Origin: Streptomyces sp. NRRL S-118
GTDB taxonomy: Bacteria > Actinomycetota > Actinomycetes > Streptomycetales > Streptomycetaceae
Assembly (NCBI RefSeq): GCF_000716335.1
Contig: NZ_KL591013.1
Coordinates: 173,678-221,851, forward strand
Reading direction: 5' to 3'
Length of the DNA: 48,174 bases
The translations under genes were made by a program, and so were the position numbers. This document shows positions 8,263 through 15,935 of this stretch, piece by piece; the stretch's first letter is position 1; each line of letters starts with the position of its first letter. The notes under the pieces were generated by a model that was not told the DNA's origin, did not search any database, and saw only the letters and a program-made list of their open reading frames with translations.

Positions 8263-9249
8263 TCAGCCCTTGCGGGCCCGCAGGCGGCCCACCAGCAGCT
8301 GGGCCCCGGCGCCGAGGGCGAACGCGACGGCCGAGGCCCCGGCGAGGATGAGCGCGTCCAGGCCCGTCCTGGGCAGCTCCTCGGCGACACCGGGGGCGGG
8401 GGGACGGCTCGCGGACCCGTCGGTGGCCGGCGGCCGTTCCTCGGCCCGGACGGTGAAGCGGTAGTCGCCGGACTCGCCCACCCAGTCGCCGTCGTCACCG
8501 CGGCGCTGCACGATCGCGGCGTTGGCGGTGACCTCGTCGGGCCGGGTGTCGGAGGTGAAGGCGAGTCGCACGGGCACGGTCACGGTGCGACCGGGCGGGA
8601 CGGTGTAGCCCGGGAAGCCGTCGTCGAGGACGCCGACGAGTTCGTTGCGGTCGGTCCGCTCGACGGTCACGGGGTGCGGGCGCCCGCCGCTCTGCCCCGG
8701 CTGCGCGGTCCGCGGGGCGGTCGCCCCGGTCCCGTCAACACCTTCCGTCCCCTCCATCCCCTCCGTACCGTCCGTCCCCTCCGTCCTGCCCGTACCGTCC
8801 GTCCCGGTGGTCGGGTCCTCGCCGTCGTAGAACTCCAGCTGGATCTGGGAGGGCTGGAGGCTCTGGCTGCGGTCGGTGAAGACGATCACCGGGTGGATGT
8901 TGCCGCACGCGCGACTGGTGGTGTTGGTCAGCTCGACGCGCCAGGTCCCGAACCCGCCCCCGGGAACGTAGGCGGTGGGCCCGCCCGTGATGCGCGTACG
9001 GATCGGGAAGGCGGTGTCGGTGGGGTTCCCGCAGGTCGGCTGACGGCCCGGTACGGCGATGGTCTCCGTGCCGCCGGAGGTGTCGGCCCCGCCCCCGGCG
9101 ACCGGGGCCGCCGAGGAGGCCGCGGGTCCGGCGGGGCCGCGCGCCGAATCCGCCGTCACGGCCACCGCGGGGGTGGCCGCACCCGTCAGCGCCGCCGGGG
9201 CGAGCGCGGTCAGCGTGGCTCCGGCGGCGAGGGCAGTACGCAGTCGCAT
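8263..9249 (-). CDS. LPXTG-anchored secreted protein
   Basis: 328 aa. It has a signal peptide (MRLRTALAAGATL..., cleavage probably near PAVA), then an extracellular region with two Cys (PTCGNP and RACGN) that looks beta-sandwich-like (VELTNTTSR, VPPGRTVTVPVRLAF). A low-complexity T/E/G/D stretch (TEGTDGTEG...) encoded by CCGTCC-type repeats lies near the middle. The C-terminus is a textbook sorting signal: LPRTG at 292-296, a hydrophobic helix, then RLRARKG. It should be covalently linked to peptidoglycan by a sortase; two sortases are encoded in this window. The ATG at 9249 gives the signal peptide; the frame stays open upstream only through GC bias. Confidence 0.85.
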   Translation of the reverse strand: MRLRTALAAGATLTALAPAALTGAATPAVAVTADSARGPAGPAASSAAPVAGGGADTSGGTETIAVPGRQPTCGNPTDTAFPIRTRITGGPTAYVPGGGFGTWRVELTNTTSRACGNIHPVIVFTDRSQSLQPSQIQLEFYDGEDPTTGTDGTGRTEGTDGTEGMEGTEGVDGTGATAPRTAQPGQSGGRPHPVTVERTDRNELVGVLDDGFPGYTVPPGRTVTVPVRLAFTSDTRPDEVTANAAIVQRRGDDGDWVGESGDYRFTVRAEERPPATDGSASRPPAPGVAEELPRTGLDALILAGASAVAFALGAGAQLLVGRLRARKG

Positions 9250-9670
9250 GAGGCAGGCACCTTCGGCGGGGCGCGGACGATCGTGCCCCGAGAACCTCCC
9301 ACGTCCCGGCGCCCGCCCACCGGGAGGGCCTCCGGCACCCGCCGTCCGGCGGCACGGAACCGCCCGATCGGCCGACTCCCCCGCGCGCCCGGGCGAGCGG
9401 TATGTACCTGCTCCTCGGGACCGGCCGCGGGGCCGGCCCGGCTGCCGGCGGGTGCCGAAACCCCGCGGGGCGGGCGCTACCCGGTGCCGGGACCTCCTGC
9501 GGCGCGAGAGCTCACGGGCTGCGTGACCTGCTGGGGCGCGAGCTCCCGCGATCCGGGCCCCCGCAGGGCACGAGCTCCCGCGACCGCACCCCCTCAGGGC
9601 ACGGGCTCCCGGGATCGGGACCCGCGGTCCGCGAGCTCCCAGGGTCCGGTCCCCGGGGCGCGCGCCGCGG
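9250..9670. other. Intergenic region with degenerate repeats
   Basis: No gene supported. It holds the upstream region of the LPRTG gene and the 3' flank of the ROK gene, with about four degenerate 30-32-bp units sharing the core CGAGCTCCC (9539-9660). Open frames here are GC artefacts. Confidence 0.5.
9539..9660. repeat. Degenerate 30-32-bp direct repeats
   Basis: CG(A/G)GCTCCC recurs at 9539, 9571, 9602 and 9632, a period of 30-32 bp, each followed by a GC-rich variable part. A more diverged related copy may sit near 9505. The units are too degenerate and close-packed for CRISPR. Confidence 0.6.
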
Positions 9671-10741
9671 TCAGAGGCCGAACATCGGGGCCAGGGCGAG
9701 CAGCGCGGCGCCCTCCGCGACCGGGTGGTCACCGTCCTCCGCGAGCGCCACCGGCACGGGCGCCCCGTCGCCTTCGCGCCGGGCGCGCTCCTCGAGGACG
9801 GCGCGCACGCCCCGGACGAAGGGCCGCGTCGCGCCCGTGACGACCCGGCCGCCCAGCAGGACGCGGTCGATGTCGAGGAGGCCCACCAGGTTCGCGGCGC
9901 CGACGCCGAGCACGCGGGCCGCCTCGTCGAGGTCGCCGCGTGCGACGGCGGCCAGGCAGAGCGCCTCCAGGCAGCCGCGGGCGCCGCAACCGCAGGGCTC
10001 GCCGTCGAGCCGCACGGTCTGGTGTCCGAACTCGCCCGCGCCCGTGCGCGGCCCCCGGTACAGCGTGCCGCCGAGGACGAGGCCGGCCCCCAGGCCCGTA
10101 CCGAGGTGGAGGTAGGCGAACGACTCACCGCCCCGGCCCTGCACGGCGATCCGGAAGGCGGCCGCGTTGGTGTCCTTGTCGAGGACGACCGGCAGGCGCA
10201 GCCGCTCGGCGAGCGCGTCGCGCAAGGGGAAGCCGTCCCACTCGGGGAATCCGGTCACGCGGTGCGGCACGCCGGCGGTGTGGTCGAGCGGCCCGGGCAT
10301 GGCGGCGCCGACGCCGAGCACCGACCCGTCCAGGAGGCCCGACACCTCCCGCGTCACCGTCTCCAGCACCGCCTCGACGCCGGCGCCCAGGTCCATCGGG
10401 ACGCCGCGCGTCCCCACGACGGTGCCCGCCAGGTCGACCCGTACGACGGTCAGCTCGTCGCGGTCGAGGTGCAGCCCGACGGCGTGGGCGGCTCCCGCCA
10501 CCAGCCGCAGCACGGTACGCGGCTTGCCGCCCGTGGAGGCGCGGCGCCCCGCGTCGGCGGCGAGGCCCTCCGCCCGCAGCCGGGCGGTGATCTTGCTGAC
10601 GGCCTGCGGGGTGAGGCCGGTGCGCTCGGCGAGCTCCAGCCGGCTGACCCCGTCCGCGCCCGCCTGGCGCAGCAGGTTGAGCAGCAGGGCCGCGTTGTGG
10701 CTGCGCAGCGCCGGCAGGTTCGCCCCCGTGTCGATGTTCAC
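9671..10741 (-). CDS. ROK family transcriptional regulator
   Basis: 356 aa. An N-terminal winged helix-turn-helix (about 10-70, LNLLRQAGADGVSRLELAERTGLTP region) is followed by a ROK sugar-kinase-like fold with ATPase-type glycines (LGTGLGAGLVLGG), the ExGH element GEFGHQ, and the Cys-rich zinc motif CGCGARGCLE. This is the NagC/XylR/Mlc type of sugar-responsive repressor. It starts with GTG at 10741 without a Shine-Dalgarno, consistent with leaderless transcription. It is divergent from a Gfo/Idh oxidoreductase with a 27-bp dyad in between, so it probably controls that gene and itself. The effector sugar is unknown. Confidence 0.92.
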   Translation of the reverse strand: MNIDTGANLPALRSHNAALLLNLLRQAGADGVSRLELAERTGLTPQAVSKITARLRAEGLAADAGRRASTGGKPRTVLRLVAGAAHAVGLHLDRDELTVVRVDLAGTVVGTRGVPMDLGAGVEAVLETVTREVSGLLDGSVLGVGAAMPGPLDHTAGVPHRVTGFPEWDGFPLRDALAERLRLPVVLDKDTNAAAFRIAVQGRGGESFAYLHLGTGLGAGLVLGGTLYRGPRTGAGEFGHQTVRLDGEPCGCGARGCLEALCLAAVARGDLDEAARVLGVGAANLVGLLDIDRVLLGGRVVTGATRPFVRGVRAVLEERARREGDGAPVPVALAEDGDHPVAEGAALLALAPMFGL

Positions 10742-10764
10742 GGACCCATTGTCGCGTGTGCTTG

Positions 10765-10791
10765 CACTTTGGCAACAGCGTTGCTTAAGTG
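10765..10791. promoter_or_regulatory. Candidate ROK operator in divergent promoter
   Basis: Imperfect 27-bp palindrome centred on 10778. Outer arms are CACTT (10765-10769) / AAGTG (10787-10791), inner arms GCAAC (10772-10776) / GTTGC (10780-10784), with two mismatched pairs between. It spans a possible -35 TTGCAC (10762-10767) and weak -10 TTAAGT (10785-10790), 17 bp apart, for the oxidoreductase. Binding there would block both genes. Confidence 0.6.
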
Positions 10792-10797
10792 GGGTGC

Positions 10798-11868
10798 ATG
10801 ACTGGAACGCTGCGCGTCGGACTCGTCGGCTACGGCCTCGCGGGCTCCGTCTTCCACGCCCCCCTGATCGCCGCGACCGAGGGCCTGGTCCTCGACACGG
10901 TCGTCACCGCGAACCCGGAGCGCCGGGAACAGGCGCGCACCGCGTTCCCGGGCGTCCGCGTCGCCGCGTCCGCGGACGAGCTGTGGACGCGCGCCGGCGA
11001 GCTCGACCTGATCGTCATCGCCTCCCCCAACAAGACGCACGTCCCCGTCGCGACCGCCGCCCTGAAGGCCGGGCTCCCGGTCGTGGTGGACAAGCCGGTC
11101 GCCGGCACGGCGGCGGAGGCGCGCGGGCTCGCGGCGCTCGCCGAGGAGCGGGGCCTGCTCCTGTCCGTCTTCCAGAACCGCCGCTGGGACAACGACTTCC
11201 TCACCCTCCGCTCGCTGGTCGAGCGCGGCGAGCTCGGCGAGGTGCAGCGCTTCGAGTCACGCTTCGAGCGGTGGCGGCCGCAGCTCAAGGGCGGCTGGCG
11301 CGAATCGGGCGCCCCGGAGGAGATCGGCGGGCTGCTGTACGACCTGGGCAGCCACGTCGTGGACCAGGCGCTGGTGCTGTTCGGCCCGGCCGTGCGCGTG
11401 TACGCCGAGGCCGACGTACGCCGGGCCGGCGCGGAGGCGGACGACGACACGTTCATCGCGCTGACGCACGCCGGCGGCGTCCGCTCCCACCTGTACGTCA
11501 GCGCCACGGCCGCCCAGCTCGGCCCGCGCTTCCGGGTGCTCGGCTCGCGGGCGGGCTACGTCAAGTACGGCCTCGACCCGCAGGAGGCGGCGCTGCGCGA
11601 GGGCCTGCGCCCGTCCGCGGACGCGCCGTGGGGCGTCGAGCCGGAGGCGGCGTGGGGGCGCCTCGGTGCGGGCGAGTCGCCCGTGACGGGTGGCGGAGTG
11701 CCGGTGGAGACCCTTCCCGGCGACTACCCGGCGTACTACGCGGGTGTGGCGCGTGCCCTGCGCGAGGGGACGCCACCGCCGGTCACGGCCCATGAGGCCG
11801 CCGCGGCGCTCGACGTCCTGGAGGCGGCGCGCCGCTCGGCGCGCGAGGGCGTGGCGGTGACGCTGTGA
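10798..11868 (+). CDS. Gfo/Idh/MocA family oxidoreductase
   Basis: 356-aa NAD(P)-dependent dehydrogenase. The N-terminal Rossmann fold has nucleotide motif GLVGYGLAGSVFH (about 8-20). The EKP-type catalytic Lys appears as VVVDKPVA (near residue 100). The GFO/IDH C-terminal beta-sheet domain carries IGGLLYDLGSHVVDQ, whose Asp/His are the usual active-site residues. It probably oxidises or reduces a sugar, inositol or related polyol. No Shine-Dalgarno precedes the ATG; a leaderless start is plausible. It overlaps the next gene by GTGA, so the two are coupled. Likely regulated by the divergent ROK protein. Confidence 0.9.
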   Translation: MTGTLRVGLVGYGLAGSVFHAPLIAATEGLVLDTVVTANPERREQARTAFPGVRVAASADELWTRAGELDLIVIASPNKTHVPVATAALKAGLPVVVDKPVAGTAAEARGLAALAEERGLLLSVFQNRRWDNDFLTLRSLVERGELGEVQRFESRFERWRPQLKGGWRESGAPEEIGGLLYDLGSHVVDQALVLFGPAVRVYAEADVRRAGAEADDDTFIALTHAGGVRSHLYVSATAAQLGPRFRVLGSRAGYVKYGLDPQEAALREGLRPSADAPWGVEPEAAWGRLGAGESPVTGGGVPVETLPGDYPAYYAGVARALREGTPPPVTAHEAAAALDVLEAARRSAREGVAVTL

Positions 11869-12347
11869 GCACTCCCCCGTCCACGGCTCAGGACATCGCC
11901 GCCCTGGAGGAGCAGCAGGCCCGCCTCACGCTCCCCCGCTTCACGTACGACGACGCCTGGAGGCTCGGCACGCTCCTGGTCGAGCTGGCCCGGGAGCGGC
12001 GGGCGCCGGTCGCGATCGACGTCCGGCGCGGCCCGCAGCAGCTCTTCCACGCGGCGCTGCCCGGCTCCAGCGCGGACAACGACGCCTGGATCGACCGCAA
12101 GCGCCGCGTCGTCGAGCGGTACGCCGAGAGCTCCCTCCTCGTCGGCACCCGCTTCCGGGCGAAGGGCAAGGACTTCGACACGGACTCCCGCCTGGACCCC
12201 GACCGGTACGCGGCCCACGGCGGATCCTTCCCCCTCACGGTGGAGGGCGCCGGCGTCATCGGCACGGTGACGGTCTCGGGCCTGCCGCAGGTGGAGGACC
12301 ACGCACTGGTGGTGGAGGCGCTGGAGCGCTTCCTCGCGGACGGGTGA
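11865..12347 (+). CDS. UPF0303 / heme-degrading-domain-like protein
   Basis: 160 aa, cytosolic, resembling the UPF0303 (YBR137W-like) family within the DUF336/GlcG-HbpS fold group. Recognisable parts are LPRFTYDDAWRLG near residue 25, the central AIDVRRGPQQLFHAALPGSS, RKRRVVERYAESSLL, and the C-terminal GTVTVSGLPQVEDHALVVEAL, which is the family signature. Biochemical role is not established for the family. The GTG start overlaps the stop of the Gfo/Idh gene (GTGA), placing it in that operon and suggesting the two act on the same pathway. Confidence 0.85.
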   Translation: MSTPPSTAQDIAALEEQQARLTLPRFTYDDAWRLGTLLVELARERRAPVAIDVRRGPQQLFHAALPGSSADNDAWIDRKRRVVERYAESSLLVGTRFRAKGKDFDTDSRLDPDRYAAHGGSFPLTVEGAGVIGTVTVSGLPQVEDHALVVEALERFLADG

Positions 12348-12480
12348 CACCGGGCCGGTCGCCCGGGCCGGACGGTTCACCCGTTCGGAGCAGTGCGAGG
12401 TCGCTGCATCACCCGGTCGGCCCTACGGTCGAGAAGGCGTGCGATCACACCTCGCCGAAGCGCGCCGGAAGGAGGCAGTC

Positions 12481-12846
12481 ATGCGCTCCATCGGAGCAGC
12501 CGCCGTCGCCCTCGCGGGCAGCGCCACCCTGCTGACCCTGGCAGCCGTCCCCTCCACGGCGACGGCCACCGGTCCCGGTCCGGCCGTCACGTCGGTGGAC
12601 TGCGGGCAGGCGTCCAACGGCCTGCAGGTCATCGCGCTGACCACGAAGGGAAGCCCCGCCTGCGGCACCGCCCACCGCGTGGCCGAGGCCTATCTGAAGG
12701 CCACCCACGACGACCACCGCAAGGTCGTGGTCGTCCACGCCGACGACGCCCGCTGGAAGTGCCGGGAGCGGCACGGCGACCCGAACCCGTACACGGAGTG
12801 CGTCAAGCTCGAGGACCGCGCCGAGAAGGTGCGGTTGCTGTCCTGA
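12481..12846 (+). CDS. Small secreted protein, four cysteines
   Basis: 121 aa. Clear Sec signal peptide (MRSIGAAAVALAGSATLLTLAAVPSTATA), then a mature domain of about 90 residues with four Cys (VDCGQ, PACGT, WKCRE, TECVK) that could form two disulphides. The start is set by a strong GGAAGGAGG (12467-12475) 5 bases upstream. Size and Cys number recall subtilisin-inhibitor-like exported proteins, but their signature is not seen and no family is claimed. Monocistronic, followed by a strong terminator. Confidence 0.8.
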   Translation: MRSIGAAAVALAGSATLLTLAAVPSTATATGPGPAVTSVDCGQASNGLQVIALTTKGSPACGTAHRVAEAYLKATHDDHRKVVVVHADDARWKCRERHGDPNPYTECVKLEDRAEKVRLLS

Positions 12847-12856
12847 CCCCACGGCG

Positions 12857-12891
12857 ACGGGCCGCCCCTCCCGCCGGGAGGGGCGGCCCGT
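12857..12891 (+). terminator. Terminator after small secreted protein
   Basis: Perfect 16-bp stem (12857-12872 / 12876-12891) with a 3-base GCC loop, 10 bases after the stop codon. Confidence 0.85.
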
Positions 12892-12964
12892 TCGTACGCT
12901 CGTCCTGCAGCCGGTTCCGCCGGAAGGGGCTGCGCGGCCACGCCCTGCGGCACGCGGCCGCGGG

Positions 12965-13822
12965 TCACGCGTCCTTGAGCTCCTGCCGTTGGCGCCCGAG
13001 CCCCTCGATCTCCAGCTCCACCACGTCACCGGCGCGCAGGTACGGCTTCGGCTCCGGCCGGCCCATGGCCACGCCCGCCGGCGTACCGGTGTTGATGACG
13101 TCGCCCGGGTACAGGGTCATGAACCGGCTGACGTACCGCACGACTTCCCCGACCGGGAAGATCTGGTCGGCGGTCGTGCCGTCCTGCCGCAGCTCGCCGT
13201 TGACCCACAGCTTCAGCGACAGCGCCTGCGGGTCCGGCACCTCGTCGGCCGTCACGAGCCAGGGTCCGAGCGGGTTGAAGGTCTCGCAGTTCTTGCCCTT
13301 GTCCCAGGTGCCGCCGCGCTCGATCTGGAACTCGCGCTCGGAGACGTCGTGCGCGACCGCGTACCCCGCCACGTGCCCCAGCGCCGCCTCCGCGGACTCC
13401 ACGTAGCGGGCCGTGCGCCCGATGACCACCGCGAGCTCGACCTCCCAGTCCGTCTTGCGGCTGGCGCGGGGCACGAGCACGGTGTCGTCCGGGCCGACGA
13501 CCGTGTCGGCCGCCTTGAGGAAGACCACCGGTTCGGTGGGCGTCGCCGCGCCGGCCTCGGCGGCGTGGTCGTGGTAGTTCAGCCCGATGCAGACGACCTT
13601 GCCGATACGGGCCACCGGCGGTCCGATCCGCAGCCCGGCCGGGTCGAGGGCGGGCAGCACGCCCGCCCCGCCGGCGGCCCGCACCCGGTCGAGCGCGGAC
13701 GCGTCGGAGAGCAGGTTCCCGTCGATGTCGGGGACGAGCGCCGACAGGTCCCGCAGGACCCCGTCCCGGTCGAGCAGCGCGGGGCGCTCGGCGCCCGCCG
13801 TACCGACGCGCAGCAGCTTCAT
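12965..13822 (-). CDS. Fumarylacetoacetate hydrolase (FAH) family protein
   Basis: 285 aa. Cytosolic metal-dependent enzyme of the FAH superfamily (acylpyruvase, 2-keto-3-deoxy-sugar hydratase or oxaloacetate-related activities). Family landmarks are KVVCIGLNYHDHAAEAG, the metal-binding WEVELAVVIG, the HDVSERE(F) element, and C-terminal GDVINTGTPAGVAMG. The N-terminal MKLLRVGTAGAERPALL matches the usual start. The ATG at 13822 has GGGAGAA upstream, and an upstream in-frame GTG is rejected. The substrate is not predictable from sequence, although 2,4-diketo-3-deoxy acids are common for this subgroup. Confidence 0.9.
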   Translation of the reverse strand: MKLLRVGTAGAERPALLDRDGVLRDLSALVPDIDGNLLSDASALDRVRAAGGAGVLPALDPAGLRIGPPVARIGKVVCIGLNYHDHAAEAGAATPTEPVVFLKAADTVVGPDDTVLVPRASRKTDWEVELAVVIGRTARYVESAEAALGHVAGYAVAHDVSEREFQIERGGTWDKGKNCETFNPLGPWLVTADEVPDPQALSLKLWVNGELRQDGTTADQIFPVGEVVRYVSRFMTLYPGDVINTGTPAGVAMGRPEPKPYLRAGDVVELEIEGLGRQRQELKDA

Positions 13823-13939
13823 GGTCTTCTCCCGGTGGTCGAGGTAGGCCCCGGCCGATGGAGTGCGGCCATCGTCAGGATTGGCTGATCCTCCAAGGCC
13901 GGGGACCATCGGGCAAGACCGCGTTCACCCAGTGGACCT

Positions 13940-14668
13940 TTACGAGCCGGTAACCGGGCGGGCGGAGCGGCGGCCGTTCCGCCCGGTGTCCCGGGGCCCG
14001 TCCCCGTACACGTCCCGGTACAGGTACGCCCGCTCCCCCGCGGTCCACACCGCGCTCGTGACCACGTACAGACCGGCGGCGAGGGGCACCACCGCGACGG
14101 TGACGAGCGTCCCGAAGGAGAGCAGGGGCATCAGCCGGGCTCCGGGCAGCTCCGAGCCGGCCATCTCCCGCCGGGTGCGCCGGTAGGTGTACGTGGCGAC
14201 CGCGGCGACGATCACGTACAGCCCCGCGTACACGAGTCCGGCCGCCCCGAAGGGCCCGCCGTCCGCGAGGGCCTGGGTCCAGCGCCCGCCGAGCGGGGCG
14301 CCCAACAGCGTGTGCCCGGCCATGCCGCCGCCCGAGAAGAGCTGGTACATCAGGAAGAACGCCGGCGCCTGGAGCAGGCTCGGCAGGCATCCGGCGAGCG
14401 GCGACACCTTCTCCCGGGCGTGCAGCTCCAGCACGGCCCGCCGCAGCCGCTCCGGGTCCTTGGCGGCGTACTTCCTGCGCAGCTCGGCGACGCGCGGGGC
14501 CAGCCGCATCCGGGCCTTCTGCCCGCGCGCGGCGGCCCGCGACAGCGGATGGACGGCCAGCCGTACGAGCACGGTGAACAGGACGATCGCGGCGGCGGTG
14601 GCGGAGCCGCGGAACAACGGCTGGAGCAGGTCGGCGAGCTGCTCGACCAGCGAGGCGAAAACAGACAT
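13940..14668 (-). CDS. YidC/Oxa1 family membrane insertase paralogue
   Basis: 242 aa. Membrane protein insertase of the YidC/Oxa1/Alb3 family, short Gram-positive form without a large periplasmic domain. TM1 is near 22-42, with the hydrophilic-groove Arg likely in LVRLAVHPLSR. The cytosolic coiled coil is AAARGQKARMRLAPRVAELRRKYAAKDPERLRR, then LAGCLPSLLQAPAFFLMYQLF (family signature) and further TMs. It is not the rpmH-linked copy, since no rnpA/jag genes surround it, so it is probably an accessory paralogue. GGAGGG lies 10 bases before the ATG. It runs in the same direction as a small membrane protein and class E sortase. Confidence 0.9.
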   Translation of the reverse strand: MSVFASLVEQLADLLQPLFRGSATAAAIVLFTVLVRLAVHPLSRAAARGQKARMRLAPRVAELRRKYAAKDPERLRRAVLELHAREKVSPLAGCLPSLLQAPAFFLMYQLFSGGGMAGHTLLGAPLGGRWTQALADGGPFGAAGLVYAGLYVIVAAVATYTYRRTRREMAGSELPGARLMPLLSFGTLVTVAVVPLAAGLYVVTSAVWTAGERAYLYRDVYGDGPRDTGRNGRRSARPVTGS

Positions 14669-14788
14669 GGGAAGGGAGCCCTCCGGGGGTCTCGTCGTAC
14701 CGGAACGGAGCGATCTCGGCAGGACGGAACCGCGCGGAACGAAGACCCCGCGAAGGTGCGCGGGCCTGTGCGGACTACGCGGCAGCCG

Positions 14789-15091
14789 TCACGACGGACG
14801 GCTGCCGGGCGCCCGGGGCCGGCTGCGCCCCGGTGCGTCGGGATCGCGCAGCGGCAGGAAGGCCGTGCGCTGCTCGCGGTCGCGGATGGCGGTCCGCACC
14901 CGGGTCGGCGGTACGGCGGGCACGCAGCGCGCGGCGATGACGGCGCACGCGACGAGCGCGGAACCGACGGCGGCGAGCGCGACGGCGGCGGACAGGGCCC
15001 CGCCCTCTCCGTACAGGCCCCCGGCGAGGAGGAGGAAGAGGAAACCGGCAAGCCCGCTCCACAGCAGCAGCCGTGCGGCGATCCCGCTCAT
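14789..15091 (-). CDS. Small membrane protein (DUF6412-like)
   Basis: 100 aa. Two TM helices (about 7-26 and 33-54) followed by a basic cytosolic tail ending PPTRVRTAIRDREQRTAF...RPRAPGSRPS. The tail pattern recalls the small actinobacterial DUF6412 family found beside YidC-type insertases; this is from memory. GGGGGGAGG lies just before the ATG at 15091. It lies in one direction with the insertase (downstream) and the class E sortase (upstream). The role is unknown; it may assist the insertase. Confidence 0.75.
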   Translation of the reverse strand: MSGIAARLLLWSGLAGFLFLLLAGGLYGEGGALSAAVALAAVGSALVACAVIAARCVPAVPPTRVRTAIRDREQRTAFLPLRDPDAPGRSRPRAPGSRPS

Positions 15092-15123
15092 GGGTCCTCC
15101 CCCCTTCCTTCGTCCTCTGCACT

Positions 15124-15903
15124 CTAACGCGGCCGCATCGCACGGAGTTTCCCCCAGACGACGAGGCGGTACGCGGAGCTGTACTCGGGCGTGCAGGTGG
15201 TGAGCGTCACGTAGTGGCCCGGTTCGTCGTACCCCTTCGGTACGGCGGCGATGACGGCGGTGTCGCGGGGCGTTGTCCGCGGCAGGGTGCGGTCGACCGC
15301 GTACGTGTAGACGGCGTCCCGCGTCTCCACCACGATCGCGTCCCCGGGCCGCAGCCGGTCGACGCGGCGGAAGGGCTCGCCGTGCGCGTTGCGGTGCCCG
15401 GCGAGGGCGAAGTTCCCCGCCCCGCCGGGACCGGCGGTGCCGGGATAGTGCCCGGCGTACCCCTTGTCGAGGACGCCGCGCCTGCTGACACCGCGGCCGA
15501 CGGGGACGACGAGGCCGAGGGAGGGGATGCGGAGGAGCGCGTACGCCTCCCGCGGCGCGGCAGGTGCGGGTGCGGGCGTCGCTGCCGGTGCGGACGCCGG
15601 TGCGCGGCTTTTGGCGGAAGGCGGTGCGGCCCCGGGGGCGGTGGGCGGTGCGGTGGGCGCGGGAGGCACCGGCCCGTCCTGCCGCGCGCCACTCCACTCG
15701 CGTTCCAGGGCTCGCACCTGCCGCTCGGCGCCGGCGCGGGCCTGCCGGTTGGTCCACCACAGCTGGTGCACCACGAGCAGGAGCAGCACCAGCCCGACCG
15801 TGACCGCGAGCTCGGCCCCCACCCACAGGACGCGGAGGACCACCACCCTCGACCGCCTCTGGCGACGCACGCCGGCACCATAGGCGCTCCCCCGACAACC
15901 CAC
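15124..15903 (-). CDS. Class E sortase
   Basis: 259 aa from GTG 15903, or 248 aa from GTG 15870; the choice is uncertain because neither has a well-spaced Shine-Dalgarno. One TM (about 22-46), an Ala/Pro-rich linker (about 70-115), then the sortase domain. Motifs: LLRIPSLGLVVPVGRGV, catalytic His in FALAGHRNAHG, catalytic Cys in HYVTLTTCTPEYSSAYRLVVWGKL, and Arg in SAYRLVV. TLTTC is the class E hallmark. Streptomyces class E enzymes prefer LAxTG chaplin-type substrates, none of which is encoded nearby. It is divergent from the SEC-C gene. Confidence 0.9.
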   Translation of the reverse strand: MGCRGSAYGAGVRRQRRSRVVVLRVLWVGAELAVTVGLVLLLLVVHQLWWTNRQARAGAERQVRALEREWSGARQDGPVPPAPTAPPTAPGAAPPSAKSRAPASAPAATPAPAPAAPREAYALLRIPSLGLVVPVGRGVSRRGVLDKGYAGHYPGTAGPGGAGNFALAGHRNAHGEPFRRVDRLRPGDAIVVETRDAVYTYAVDRTLPRTTPRDTAVIAAVPKGYDEPGHYVTLTTCTPEYSSAYRLVVWGKLRAMRPR

Positions 15904-15935
15904 CAGACCCGCCGTACAGCAGTACGGTGTCCACC

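Noticed and set aside
9539..9660. CRISPR or iteron array
   Set aside because: Copies are degenerate and period varies (30-32 bp) with no spacer-like uniqueness and no replication gene nearby.
13823..13909. N-terminal extension of the FAH-family gene
   Set aside because: Crosses the ribosome-binding site; MKLLRVG at 13822 is the family start.
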